Assembly (NCBI GenBank): GCA_030587605.1
Contig: JAUQYT010000009.1
Coordinates: 1-6,948 of the forward strand
Origin: Candidatus Njordarchaeum guaymasense
GTDB taxonomy: Archaea; Asgardarchaeota; Njordarchaeia; Njordarchaeales; Njordarchaeaceae
Length of the DNA: 6,948 nt
Direction: 5' to 3'
Below, piece after piece: positions 1 through 6,422 of this stretch. Each line of letters opens with the position of its first letter. The first letter of the stretch is position 1. A program made the position numbers and the translations under genes. The notes under the pieces were generated by a model. The model did not search any database. It worked only from the letters and a program-made list of their open reading frames with translations, and was not told the origin of the DNA.

Positions 1-782
1 TCTAGTTTCGTATCATCAATCCGACCAAGAAACGTAACTCTCCTTCCAAGATCCAGTCTATTCGCTAACCTCCTTAGCTCATCCGCAAATGTGCCGTAAC
101 CCACAACCGAAAGTTCAACATCTTTCTCTTCTAATCGGGATAGAGCCCATAGAATCAATTGAACCCCCTTGTACCTCTCCAATCTCCCAACGTACAGCAG
201 ACGGAGAGAACCGGTTCGCTGGCGCGCGGCCGGAATTCTCTTGTCATCCAAGTCAAGCCCCAGCGGCACAACATCTATCTTCTCCTTCTGTACGTCCAAG
301 TTCTCTAACATGCTCAGTCTTTCATGGTTGCTAAGGCATATTATCTTGTCTGACTGTTGAAATACGAAATTCGCAAAGTACTTCAGCACGGATCTCATGC
401 CACTTCGAAACGCTGTTCCTCCAATCGGATGGTATTGGGGGCTGAAACAAAAAGGAATTTCCGAATGGAAAATGAACTTCGACAATGCGATAAAATGACA
501 TGGAAAGGATTGATAGTCGAAGGCGTGAACCACATCGAATCTCCTCTTCCTAAGGGTGGCAACCAAGGTAGGGGAAAAGGCATACGTCGTCCCTGGGCTT
601 ATTGAGAAAGCATGTCGAACGCGAATACCCTTGTAGAGTGATGTCCCAGAGCGCCGAGGATAAGCGGCGAGGATTTCGACGTTATGGCCTTCTTCTTTCA
701 GAGACTCAGCAAGTCGACAAACTAGGGTGACTGCCCCACTTCTATGAGGGAGGAAGACTGGGCTTACAAGAAGAACGTCCAT
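1..782 (-). CDS. Family 4 glycosyltransferase, partial (C-terminus beyond left edge)
   Basis: The frame starts at ATG 782 and stays open for 260 codons to the window edge, so the 3' end is missing. The protein begins MDVLLVSPVFLPHRSGAV, a typical GT4 start: a first beta strand, then the loop that binds the acceptor, followed by an EGHNVEIL strand. DVVHAFDY (83-90) is the usual 'D.vh.h' strand. KIDVVPLGLD (168-177) is the linker before the donor domain. LLYVGRLERYKGV (195-207) is the hallmark of the C-terminal GT-B domain and FLGRIDD (251-257) follows it. The family is usually 360-400 residues, so about 110-130 are lost, including the ExxxxxxxE nucleotide-sugar motif. By family it would move a sugar from a nucleotide donor to a lipid-linked or glycan acceptor at the cytoplasmic face of the membrane. 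It starts 41 nt after the toroid gene, with no clear Shine-Dalgarno sequence. The sugar specificity cannot be read from the sequence. Confidence 0.93.
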   Translation of the reverse strand, partial: MDVLLVSPVFLPHRSGAVTLVCRLAESLKEEGHNVEILAAYPRRSGTSLYKGIRVRHAFSISPGTTYAFSPTLVATLRKRRFDVVHAFDYQSFPCHFIALSKFIFHSEIPFCFSPQYHPIGGTAFRSGMRSVLKYFANFVFQQSDKIICLSNHERLSMLENLDVQKEKIDVVPLGLDLDDKRIPAARQRTGSLRLLYVGRLERYKGVQLILWALSRLEEKDVELSVVGYGTFADELRRLANRLDLGRRVTFLGRIDDTKL

Positions 783-823
783 GTGGTGACACTACGCTAA
801 CTTAATCGCTGCCTTTCCACAAG

Positions 824-2074
824 TCAGCGCCAAAACTGGTATCCCGGACACTCTACGAACCGCCAATCGAACCCTCCAACGATCGAACTAGGCAGTACTT
901 TGCCCAACCACGCGAAGCTTAGGGTTCTGAACCAAGTGGGGAACATGGCACTTCGGTTTGTTCCCGAGAACATACTTCCATGGCCGTAGAGGAAGGGTTC
1001 GTATCTTCTGAAAACGAAGCCACCATCTGTATTCATGTTCGCGAGAACCCAATTCAGTGCACGCTCCATGCTAGAGTGTATCCTGCCCTTTCCATAGGAT
1101 GTGACGAAGTATAGGCGAGCAAGAGGGTCGATGGAGTCAATGTCTTCGCATGCGCTTGAATTCAAGAACGGCCCGAATCCCCCCAGCTCATTCTGCGTGG
1201 CCAAGCAATTGTCGACTATCCTTTCCACGAATCTCAGCGGTTTTCGATCGTAGAAATAGAGAAGCCAAAGGTGGTACCCCGCCTGAACTCCATTCGATAG
1301 AAGGGCTGGCGTGTCAAAACGATTCCCCCACAAACCTGTCTCAGAATCTTGAACTGCATCCAAGCCGTCAAACAGGTCATTCAGTGCGTTCTCAGCCCAA
1401 GTCTCTCCCTGAAAATCACGAGTGTATTGAAGCAATGTCCCAAAGTTCTGTATCTCGTTGCTAACGTTTGCTGGGTTGTCCTTCCATCTTCTACTTTCTA
1501 CCCATCTTGGCATGCAGCCTCGGTCTCTGAACCTCTCGAGAAATTGAAATCTCCTTTGAGCTACGGCACCTAGTGCTGCTAATGCCAGGGTTACATGAAC
1601 AGTCAAATGTCTCCATCCCCACCAATCGACGCTATTCGCCAATCGATTTCCAATCGCTGGATCTCTGAAAAGGCCGTCATCGGACTGGTGACTCTGCATA
1701 TAGTCTACCCATTCTCGTTTCTCCTGCTCTGAAAGCCTGTCGACATCTCCGTAAAGGTGTCTTACTAGACAAGCATATGTCGAAGCATACAACACAGGAT
1801 CTTCATTCGAAGCAGAATAGCGATACTGCCCGTGAGGGCGTCCTTGTATACGCATACTCTCGACATAACGAAGTGTCTTTTCTCTGATCTCGGTAATGTT
1901 TCTGGCCGGCAGATATGTTCCGTGTCTGGACATCCTTCGTTTCAAAAGAGTCTTCAACAAAGGATTCATTCTAAGTCTAGTGCTGATATCCCCTGTTGTT
2001 CCAAGTGCACCGGTTAGACTCCCAGATGCTATCAGTTTTGCCAAAACTTCTTTAATCAATTTGTCTGCAATCAA
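824..2074 (-). CDS. Alpha/alpha-toroid protein, prenyltransferase/squalene-cyclase repeat-like
   Basis: This is a 416-residue soluble protein with no signal peptide or membrane segment. It contains repeated helix-turn units whose turns look like the QW/prenyltransferase repeats: QSDDGLF (130-136), DSETGLWG (243-250), NELGGFGPF (295-303) and NTDGGFVF (348-355). These are separated by aromatic-rich helices such as WWGWRHLTVH (151-160). The pattern predicts an alpha/alpha barrel, as in squalene cyclases, protein prenyltransferases and several polysaccharide lyases and epimerases. An acidic stretch, CEDIDSID (309-316), lies in the cavity-facing part, but a true DxDD class II cyclase motif is absent. 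The gene sits 36 nt after a sugar oxidoreductase and 41 nt before a GT4, which argues for glycan tailoring rather than terpenoid synthesis; that is inference. The start is uncertain: TTG at 2074 is the longest option, the first in-frame ATG is at 1969 (residue 36), neither has a clear ribosome binding site, and an in-frame TAG lies just upstream at 2096-2094. Confidence 0.72.
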   Translation of the reverse strand: MIADKLIKEVLAKLIASGSLTGALGTTGDISTRLRMNPLLKTLLKRRMSRHGTYLPARNITEIREKTLRYVESMRIQGRPHGQYRYSASNEDPVLYASTYACLVRHLYGDVDRLSEQEKREWVDYMQSHQSDDGLFRDPAIGNRLANSVDWWGWRHLTVHVTLALAALGAVAQRRFQFLERFRDRGCMPRWVESRRWKDNPANVSNEIQNFGTLLQYTRDFQGETWAENALNDLFDGLDAVQDSETGLWGNRFDTPALLSNGVQAGYHLWLLYFYDRKPLRFVERIVDNCLATQNELGGFGPFLNSSACEDIDSIDPLARLYFVTSYGKGRIHSSMERALNWVLANMNTDGGFVFRRYEPFLYGHGSMFSGTNRSAMFPTWFRTLSFAWLGKVLPSSIVGGFDWRFVECPGYQFWR

Positions 2075-2110
2075 ATCTTGGATCGCTTCGGTCTAATCCG
2101 TTACCCTGGC

Positions 2111-3148
2111 CTAAGTTATTTGCTTGCAGATTTCTTCAAGTATTCTGACATTCTCTCTACCGTCTTCACCGGTAGTTGGAGGTTTGGAATCTTGGAGGAG
2201 GCTATCAACAAATCTTGAGATGAAAGCATAGTGGGCGCTGGCCTTGCCTAGAATTGCATTGATAGAAGTTGAGACCGTACTACCAAGTATCTTAAACAGC
2301 TGTGTACTCAACCGCAAATTCTTGATTCCTACTCCGAGAGCTGACATTGTATGCGGCTTATGTTCGATCAGAGTTCTTCCCCACAAGTCCAGCTCCAACG
2401 CTAACTTGGTCCCTAGAATGTAGACATAGTCACCATGAAGAGAGGAGTTACAAGAGGCAACAATGCCTCCGATGCCATTCTTGCCACTCATACAGACCCT
2501 GACTTCATCACTTTTCATCCATGTCTTATCGCTGAGTTTCCGTGAGAGAACAAAGGTAGGCTCGATATTCTCTACAAGCGATTCGACCATATAGACGGGA
2601 TGAGGCAGTATTTCAAAGAATATTCCGCCTGGCAGAGCATGGCACCAGTGGCTCCCCCTTGAACATAGCTCACTATTCTTTCCTTCGAGTGTGATGGCGA
2701 GAACATTGAGCAGGTCACCAATCTCTCCAGTCTCTACGAGTTGCTTTGCTTTCATGATGACGGGATTACATAGGTTCTGGTGAACTACACAAAGTCTGAC
2801 CGAGTTCTTCTTCGAGGAGTGGAGCATTTCGTCTGCTTCGTGAACGCCTGTCGCCATAGGCTTCTCAATGAGTACATGACACCCCGCTTCCATCGCTTGA
2901 ACTGATTGTGAGGCATGGATCTTCGGAGGAGTGCAAATATCGACGAAATCAAGTTTCTCCCTAGCCAACATTTCTCTGAAATCATCGTAAGAATTGCTCA
3001 CTCGGAACCTCGACGCAGCTTCACTTGCCAACGACCCGTTCTTGTCACATATTGCCGCCACCTCAACATTGTCAAGGCTCTTCAAGACAGGTAGGTGCGA
3101 TTCCACTGCTATTTGTCCTGCCCCAACTATCCCAGTTCTCAGAACCAT
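2111..3148 (-). CDS. Gfo/Idh/MocA-family NAD(P)-dependent sugar oxidoreductase
   Basis: This complete protein of 345 residues is normal in length for the family. Its N-terminal Rossmann domain carries the dinucleotide loop GAGQIA (9-14) after the first strand and an acidic strand end at D35, which favours NAD(H). VDICTPPKIH (69-78) and EKPMA (95-99, with the family's conserved Lys96-Pro97) are diagnostic. The C-terminal alpha/beta domain contains GSHWCHALPGG (165-175) followed by EILPHP (179-184). His183 takes the place of the usual catalytic histidine of the 'GG..D...H' motif, with Glu179 where Asp is common. The end, PPTTGEDGRENV (323-334), is the family's usual C-terminal signature. Members oxidise, reduce or epimerise sugars or nucleotide-sugars in the cytosol; the substrate cannot be told here. 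ATG 3148 is supported by GGTGA 9 nt upstream. The gene follows a 144-nt gap with a candidate promoter and probably heads a unit with the toroid and GT4 genes. Confidence 0.93.
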   Translation of the reverse strand: MVLRTGIVGAGQIAVESHLPVLKSLDNVEVAAICDKNGSLASEAASRFRVSNSYDDFREMLAREKLDFVDICTPPKIHASQSVQAMEAGCHVLIEKPMATGVHEADEMLHSSKKNSVRLCVVHQNLCNPVIMKAKQLVETGEIGDLLNVLAITLEGKNSELCSRGSHWCHALPGGIFFEILPHPVYMVESLVENIEPTFVLSRKLSDKTWMKSDEVRVCMSGKNGIGGIVASCNSSLHGDYVYILGTKLALELDLWGRTLIEHKPHTMSALGVGIKNLRLSTQLFKILGSTVSTSINAILGKASAHYAFISRFVDSLLQDSKPPTTGEDGRENVRILEEICKQIT

Positions 3149-3157
3149 GCGAATTCG

Positions 3158-3162
3158 TCACC
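3158..3162 (-). promoter_or_regulatory. Ribosome binding site of the oxidoreductase gene
   Basis: GGTGA on the minus strand lies 9 nt before ATG 3148. It matches the GGAGGTGAT complement of the 16S rRNA 3' end and fixes the start. Confidence 0.65.
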
Positions 3163-3195
3163 AGACGTCCCATCGCAAACCTTCAAGATTCACCA

Positions 3196-3204
3196 CTATT
3201 AAAG
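3196..3204 (-). promoter_or_regulatory. Candidate TATA-like promoter element before the oxidoreductase gene
   Basis: The minus strand reads CTTTAATAG, resembling an archaeal TATA box. Archaeal start sites lie about 25 nt downstream, which here would be near 3170-3175 and give a short leader that still carries the GGTGA site. A bacterial reading is possible (TTGACA at 3214-3209), but the hexamer 17 nt further on, GAATCT, is a poor -10 box. Seen motif, inferred function. Confidence 0.35.
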
Positions 3205-3267
3205 ATGATGTCAAGCGTTAGCCACTTCTGATTGGCAATTCGCATTGCAGCAAGTGCACACTCGGAA

Positions 3268-3297
3268 TGTGACGGATCACTAAGCGACGACGTCACA
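3268..3297. repeat. 7-bp perfect inverted repeat at the 3' end of the membrane GT2 gene
   Basis: TGTGACG (3268-3274) and CGTCACA (3291-3297) are exact inverted copies separated by 16 nt. One arm covers the stop codon of the membrane glycosyltransferase gene. It could fold as a weak hairpin or act as an operator for a dimeric regulator. No T-run follows in the minus direction, so I do not call it a terminator. The arms are short enough to arise by chance. Confidence 0.3.
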
Positions 3298-4510
3298 GGG
3301 GGCTCTCTTGTGCAGAGAGAATCGAGTCAAAAAAGGGTGGATGCCGGTCGTTTGAGGCATATGCGTCTGGCATCGCCGGTCCAGTTTCTCTTATCTCCTC
3401 TATCTTTGACCACGTTGGCTTCTGTTTCTGTCTGACATCCGTGAGGATGGCAACGGCCATAATACAGTTGTTCACGACATATGTGGCGAACATTTCTCTT
3501 ATTCTTCTTACGAGGAGCGGCGCGGCAAGCAAGAAGAGCCATGGGTAGTCAACAAGCATCGGCACGGACAGAATTGCCAACGTGACTGTGACAAACGGGT
3601 TCACGACATGCACATAGGTTTCGAAAGGCAGTACTATTCTATGGAATGCCGTTTTTTCCTTGAAGTTTAGGTACTTATATTTCCACAGTGCTTGGAAAAC
3701 ATGTCTAGCTCTTCTGGTCTTCTGTCTGAATTTCCCTATCCACGTGTATGGTGTGCGCTCCACGAAGTTGGCATCTTCTGCCGTGATTGCCCTGTACCCA
3801 TGCGCTGATATCCTTAGGGCGATTGGAACATCGTCCGCCCCGATCTCTTCATCAAAGCCGATCTCGTCTAGTATTTTTCTCTTCACAAACATCAGTTCTC
3901 CTTCATATAGGACTGTGCTCCAGAGTTTTGATTCACCTATTCTCAGCCATTTGTAGAACTCTCTGTAGGTTTTTTCCGTTCTTACGGAGGATGTCTCCTT
4001 GCTCGCTTCTATGATATGGACCCCAGCGACCGACCCAACATGTGGGTCCGCGAGATATTTGACGCCTTTTCTTATAGAGTCTCTCTGCAGAAGACAATCA
4101 GCGTCTGTCTTGACGAATATTTCTCCAGACATATGTTTGATGGCTTCATTGAGGGCATTCACCATCCCCAGCCTTTCGGTTTGACATATTATCTGCATCC
4201 TGATTTCAGGGCGTAATGCTGACCATTCACGTGCCAAGCTGACTGTCGCATCCCCAGACGCACTGTCCACGACTATTATCTCCATTTTTTCTCTGGCGTA
4301 CTCCAACTCGGCAATGTTGTCCAATTTGCGTTTGATCGCAGCTTCTTCTTCGAATGTCGGTACTACTAGCGAAAGATTCGGTTCGTAGGCGCTGTCTATC
4401 TTAAGGTTCCATGGCTTCTTGATGGCGTTTGTCCTCATGTAAAGTATATACAAGCCGAAAGGCACAACGCTAAGGCCGAGTACCGCAAACCACAGCAATT
4501 CAAGAAGCAT
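3293..4510 (-). CDS. Membrane-bound processive-type family 2 glycosyltransferase
   Basis: The protein has 405 residues from ATG 4510. An N-terminal membrane helix (about 3-24) is followed by a GT-A domain with SLVVPTFEEE (47-56), IIVVDSASGD (78-87), the donor/metal-binding KTDADC (134-139) and the acidic acceptor/base motif GADD (224-227). A QxxR element, QKTRR (263-267), stands where processive enzymes such as NodC, IcaA/PgaC and hyaluronan synthase have QxxRW. Three hydrophobic segments follow (about 292-320, 322-335 and 341-357), with a hydrophilic tail. It should transfer sugars from a cytosolic UDP-sugar at the membrane, possibly while extruding the chain. ATG 4510 is 1 nt after the deacetylase stop (TGA-A-ATG), indicating translational coupling. 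A TTG start at 4522 would add four residues and create an 11-nt overlap; the ATG fits better because it opens directly into the membrane helix. Donor and product are not determinable; an N-acetylhexosamine is suggested by the deacetylase partner. Confidence 0.92.
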   Translation of the reverse strand: MLLELLWFAVLGLSVVPFGLYILYMRTNAIKKPWNLKIDSAYEPNLSLVVPTFEEEAAIKRKLDNIAELEYAREKMEIIVVDSASGDATVSLAREWSALRPEIRMQIICQTERLGMVNALNEAIKHMSGEIFVKTDADCLLQRDSIRKGVKYLADPHVGSVAGVHIIEASKETSSVRTEKTYREFYKWLRIGESKLWSTVLYEGELMFVKRKILDEIGFDEEIGADDVPIALRISAHGYRAITAEDANFVERTPYTWIGKFRQKTRRARHVFQALWKYKYLNFKEKTAFHRIVLPFETYVHVVNPFVTVTLAILSVPMLVDYPWLFLLAAPLLVRRIREMFATYVVNNCIMAVAILTDVRQKQKPTWSKIEEIRETGPAMPDAYASNDRHPPFFDSILSAQESPL

Positions 4511-4511
4511 T

Positions 4512-5876
4512 TCACAGTGCAACCGCGTCTGCCACTTGCCTAGGAGTTGTCACCCACCCTTGCTTATCAGAGGCTATCATGTTCAACAATTCTTCGTATT
4601 GAGCGAGGTTCCCTGTTTTGAAGAGCTCGTAATCAGGGTGCGAGAGCAAGACGCAGCAACCGCCAAGCTCCTTGATCAGGGCCATCGTGGAAAGCCAAAC
4701 AGCAATTGCTTCCCTCGGCTGCAAACCTAGAGCGTATAGCAACTGATGATCCTGGATGACTGTTGTCGGTATCTCTACCATTCCGCCAATCCTTATTGGA
4801 TAGATGGTGCCTATCCCGTGTGGCCCCATTGTAGACGGGTGCTTAGGTTCCCATGTGGGGATCGATGCGTCATATTCATAGCCTAGGTCTGTCAGCGCAG
4901 CCATAATGTTCTTGTTGTGTTGGAGCAATGGAGCCCTGAATCCCACTATGTCTTGTTGCGCTGTTCTTTCAAGCGTCTGTTTGGCCTTCCTTAGCCTTTC
5001 TTTAATTCCATTTAGCGACAGGTGAATAAGCTTGCCGTCATGCTTTGTATCGTGTACGCCCACTTCGCCATAATTGGTCAGTTTTTGTACCACGTCAGCA
5101 TCCAGCTTATATGTATCTGTCAAGAGAAAAAAAGCCGATGGAACATCATATGTCTCTTCCAATCTCTTCAGTATCAAGGCCCTTTGTAGACCTTCTTGAG
5201 TGTCGATATCATGTGTTAATAGGCAAGCATATCGACATCCCTTCCAAGTCCTTTTTTGAAGAGTTCTCCCTGTGACTCCCTCAATAGCCCTAACCAAAAG
5301 ATATCGCAGAGCATCCACGTCTAGATGATCCGAATAGGCTCCATTCTGGTTCACTTTCCAAGAACGTAGTAAAAGTCTTCTGACCATAGAGGGCGCCTTC
5401 CTATAAGGAATAGGAAAGCCAGTCAGAAGGCCATATATTGACGATACTTCTGGATTCAACACCTGATTCAATTTCGAAAGATACTCTTCGACCAGATCAA
5501 ACGGGAACAGATATGCTGCATGACCTGACTGTGCCAATGAAGGTTCGTTGCCGAGAGTCTCTGAACGGCTGGGACTTGTGTGCAGATGTCCAGTCCGAGG
5601 CCTTATGTTCAGTTTCACAGTTTCAGTTGCTAGGACATCTAGTTTCCTGTTGCTAGCATTGATAACGCGCAATCCGTTTTCTTCGCAACATCTGCAAGAC
5701 TCTGGTGCCTTTGAAGGGATCGCGACAGTTGGCTTTGCGGTCTGTATCAACGTTCCATATGAGAGTACGACATCTGCGCGGTCTGATTCAGAAAAGATTA
5801 CGTCCCAAGGTGAGAGTAGTTGTCCAACGACCTCTCTGGCTTTGCCATATGGATCCACGAAAGCGATTTCTACCAT
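4512..5876 (-). CDS. Polysaccharide deacetylase (NodB homology domain) with long N-terminal region
   Basis: The protein has 454 residues. Its NodB domain covers about 212-454 with all key motifs: LLTHDID (219-225; catalytic base Asp223 and Asp225), HDTKH (275-279; the metal-binding H-[S/T]-x-x-H type pair His275/His279), RAPLLQH (314-320; Arg of motif 3), YDASIPT (335-341) and LLSHPDY (410-416; His413 as catalytic acid). Carbohydrate esterase family 4 enzymes remove N- or O-acetyl groups from glycans using a divalent metal. Residues 1-210 form a separate region with no recognised motif, including a cysteine cluster CRCC (61-64). There is no signal peptide or membrane segment, so it probably acts in the cytosol on a lipid-linked or growing glycan, or with the membrane GT2 encoded 1 nt downstream. 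ATG 5876 has GGTGA 10 nt upstream. The motif set makes the domain call secure; the substrate is inferred from context only. Confidence 0.93.
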   Translation of the reverse strand: MVEIAFVDPYGKAREVVGQLLSPWDVIFSESDRADVVLSYGTLIQTAKPTVAIPSKAPESCRCCEENGLRVINASNRKLDVLATETVKLNIRPRTGHLHTSPSRSETLGNEPSLAQSGHAAYLFPFDLVEEYLSKLNQVLNPEVSSIYGLLTGFPIPYRKAPSMVRRLLLRSWKVNQNGAYSDHLDVDALRYLLVRAIEGVTGRTLQKRTWKGCRYACLLTHDIDTQEGLQRALILKRLEETYDVPSAFFLLTDTYKLDADVVQKLTNYGEVGVHDTKHDGKLIHLSLNGIKERLRKAKQTLERTAQQDIVGFRAPLLQHNKNIMAALTDLGYEYDASIPTWEPKHPSTMGPHGIGTIYPIRIGGMVEIPTTVIQDHQLLYALGLQPREAIAVWLSTMALIKELGGCCVLLSHPDYELFKTGNLAQYEELLNMIASDKQGWVTTPRQVADAVAL

Positions 5877-5886
5877 ACCTTGAATC

Positions 5887-5891
5887 TCACC
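5887..5891 (-). promoter_or_regulatory. Ribosome binding site of the deacetylase gene
   Basis: GGTGA on the minus strand lies 10 nt before ATG 5876, matching the site and spacing seen at the oxidoreductase gene. It decides the start. Confidence 0.6.
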
Positions 5892-5930
5892 ACATATGCT
5901 ACCTTCAGGACCATTGATCCCGAATCATCC

Positions 5931-6419
5931 TTATGTTGTTCTACTCATGACTTGCATAATCTTGCTCAGAACGAGCATGAAACCAGATGGGAAACATCTT
6001 CTGATTGTAGCGTTCGTCAATCGTCTGAATGGTTGAGCAACTTTCAGCAAAGCTTTGGAATCGTAGCTATAGGAGTAGACATTGCAGGAACAACCTTTGG
6101 CAGTTCGTCTTACGAAGGTGGGGCAGATGTCCCAGTTCATATAGGGGCGATCTAGACCCTGATTTCTGAATATCAAGTTCTTGACGCTATCAGGCCACAT
6201 TGAGGGAAGTGGCATTCCAGTGTATGGCTCCATGAAGTAATAGGGATTGGGAATCCATACTAGGGTTATCCCATGCTCAATCAAGGCTGCCTTCACTTCC
6301 TATAGTGCCCGACTTGTCGAGAGTGTCCTTGAGAATTGCTTTGACTTGTTTCTAGATGGGCTCTACATACAACGCGGATTTCAGAGCCAGAGTAGATCCG
6401 TTTCAGCCAGCTTCATCAT
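5931..6419 (-). pseudogene. Broken methyltransferase-like gene: start and C-terminus kept, core lost
   Basis: An ATG-ATG at 6419/6416 lies 3 nt after the upstream GT2 stop and opens MMKLAETDLLWL, then hits TGA (6383-6381). One frame over, coding-like sequence continues directly as KSALYVEPI (6381-6355), an in-frame TAG (6354-6352), and KQVKAILKDTLDKSGTI (6351-6301). In class I methyltransferases that position leads into the DVGCG SAM-binding loop, but here it stops. The original frame then resumes after a TAG at 6302-6300 and runs 121 codons from a possible GTG at 6296 to TAA 5931. It includes LVWIPNPYYFMEP (residues 12-24 from that GTG), PLPSMWPDSV and a Pro-Ser-Gly-Phe near the end. The 'PNPYY' strand resembles the last core strand of such methyltransferases. 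I infer about 80-100 lost residues, one single-base deletion and one nonsense mutation. The family call is tentative; the GTG-started 121-residue fragment could still be expressed but lacks any SAM site. Confidence 0.58.
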
Positions 6420-6422
6420 CAG

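Noticed and set aside
89..605. Short plus-strand frames (for example 89-334 and 357-605) at the left end
   Set aside because: The minus-strand GT4 frame is open through the whole stretch and has clear family motifs, so these are shadows.
1126..1150. Class II terpene (squalene/hopene) cyclase motif in CEDIDSID of the toroid protein
   Set aside because: The true motif is DxDD followed by Thr/Ala; this stretch has the D spacing wrong, and there are no neighbouring isoprenoid genes.
1150..1464. 104-codon plus-strand frame inside the toroid gene
   Set aside because: Antisense shadow of a longer, better structured reading frame.
3186..3214. Bacterial sigma-70 promoter (TTGACA at 3214-3209)
   Set aside because: The hexamer at the right spacing, GAATCT, matches TATAAT at only two positions.
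4511..4522. TTG start at 4522 for the membrane GT2
   Set aside because: ATG 4510 comes 1 nt after the upstream stop and opens directly into the membrane helix; the TTG adds only four residues.
5548..5883. 111-codon plus-strand frame opposite the deacetylase N-terminus
   Set aside because: It lies entirely against a gene with full domain evidence, its composition is Ser/Thr-rich antisense-like, and it has no family features or ribosome binding site.
5877..5930. Short minus-strand frame MVLKVAYVVRFKVW before the deacetylase
   Set aside because: Only 14 codons, ending across the deacetylase start; no sign that it is a leader peptide or a gene remnant.
5820..6155. 111-codon plus-strand frame spanning the deacetylase start and the methyltransferase-like remnant
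   Set aside because: It is antisense to better supported coding sequence and its translation shows no recognisable motif; no promoter or ribosome binding site is seen.
6300..6354. Reading the TAG codons of the broken gene as pyrrolysine
   Set aside because: Read-through would not repair the TGA at 6383-6381 or the frame change, and the SAM-binding core would still be missing.
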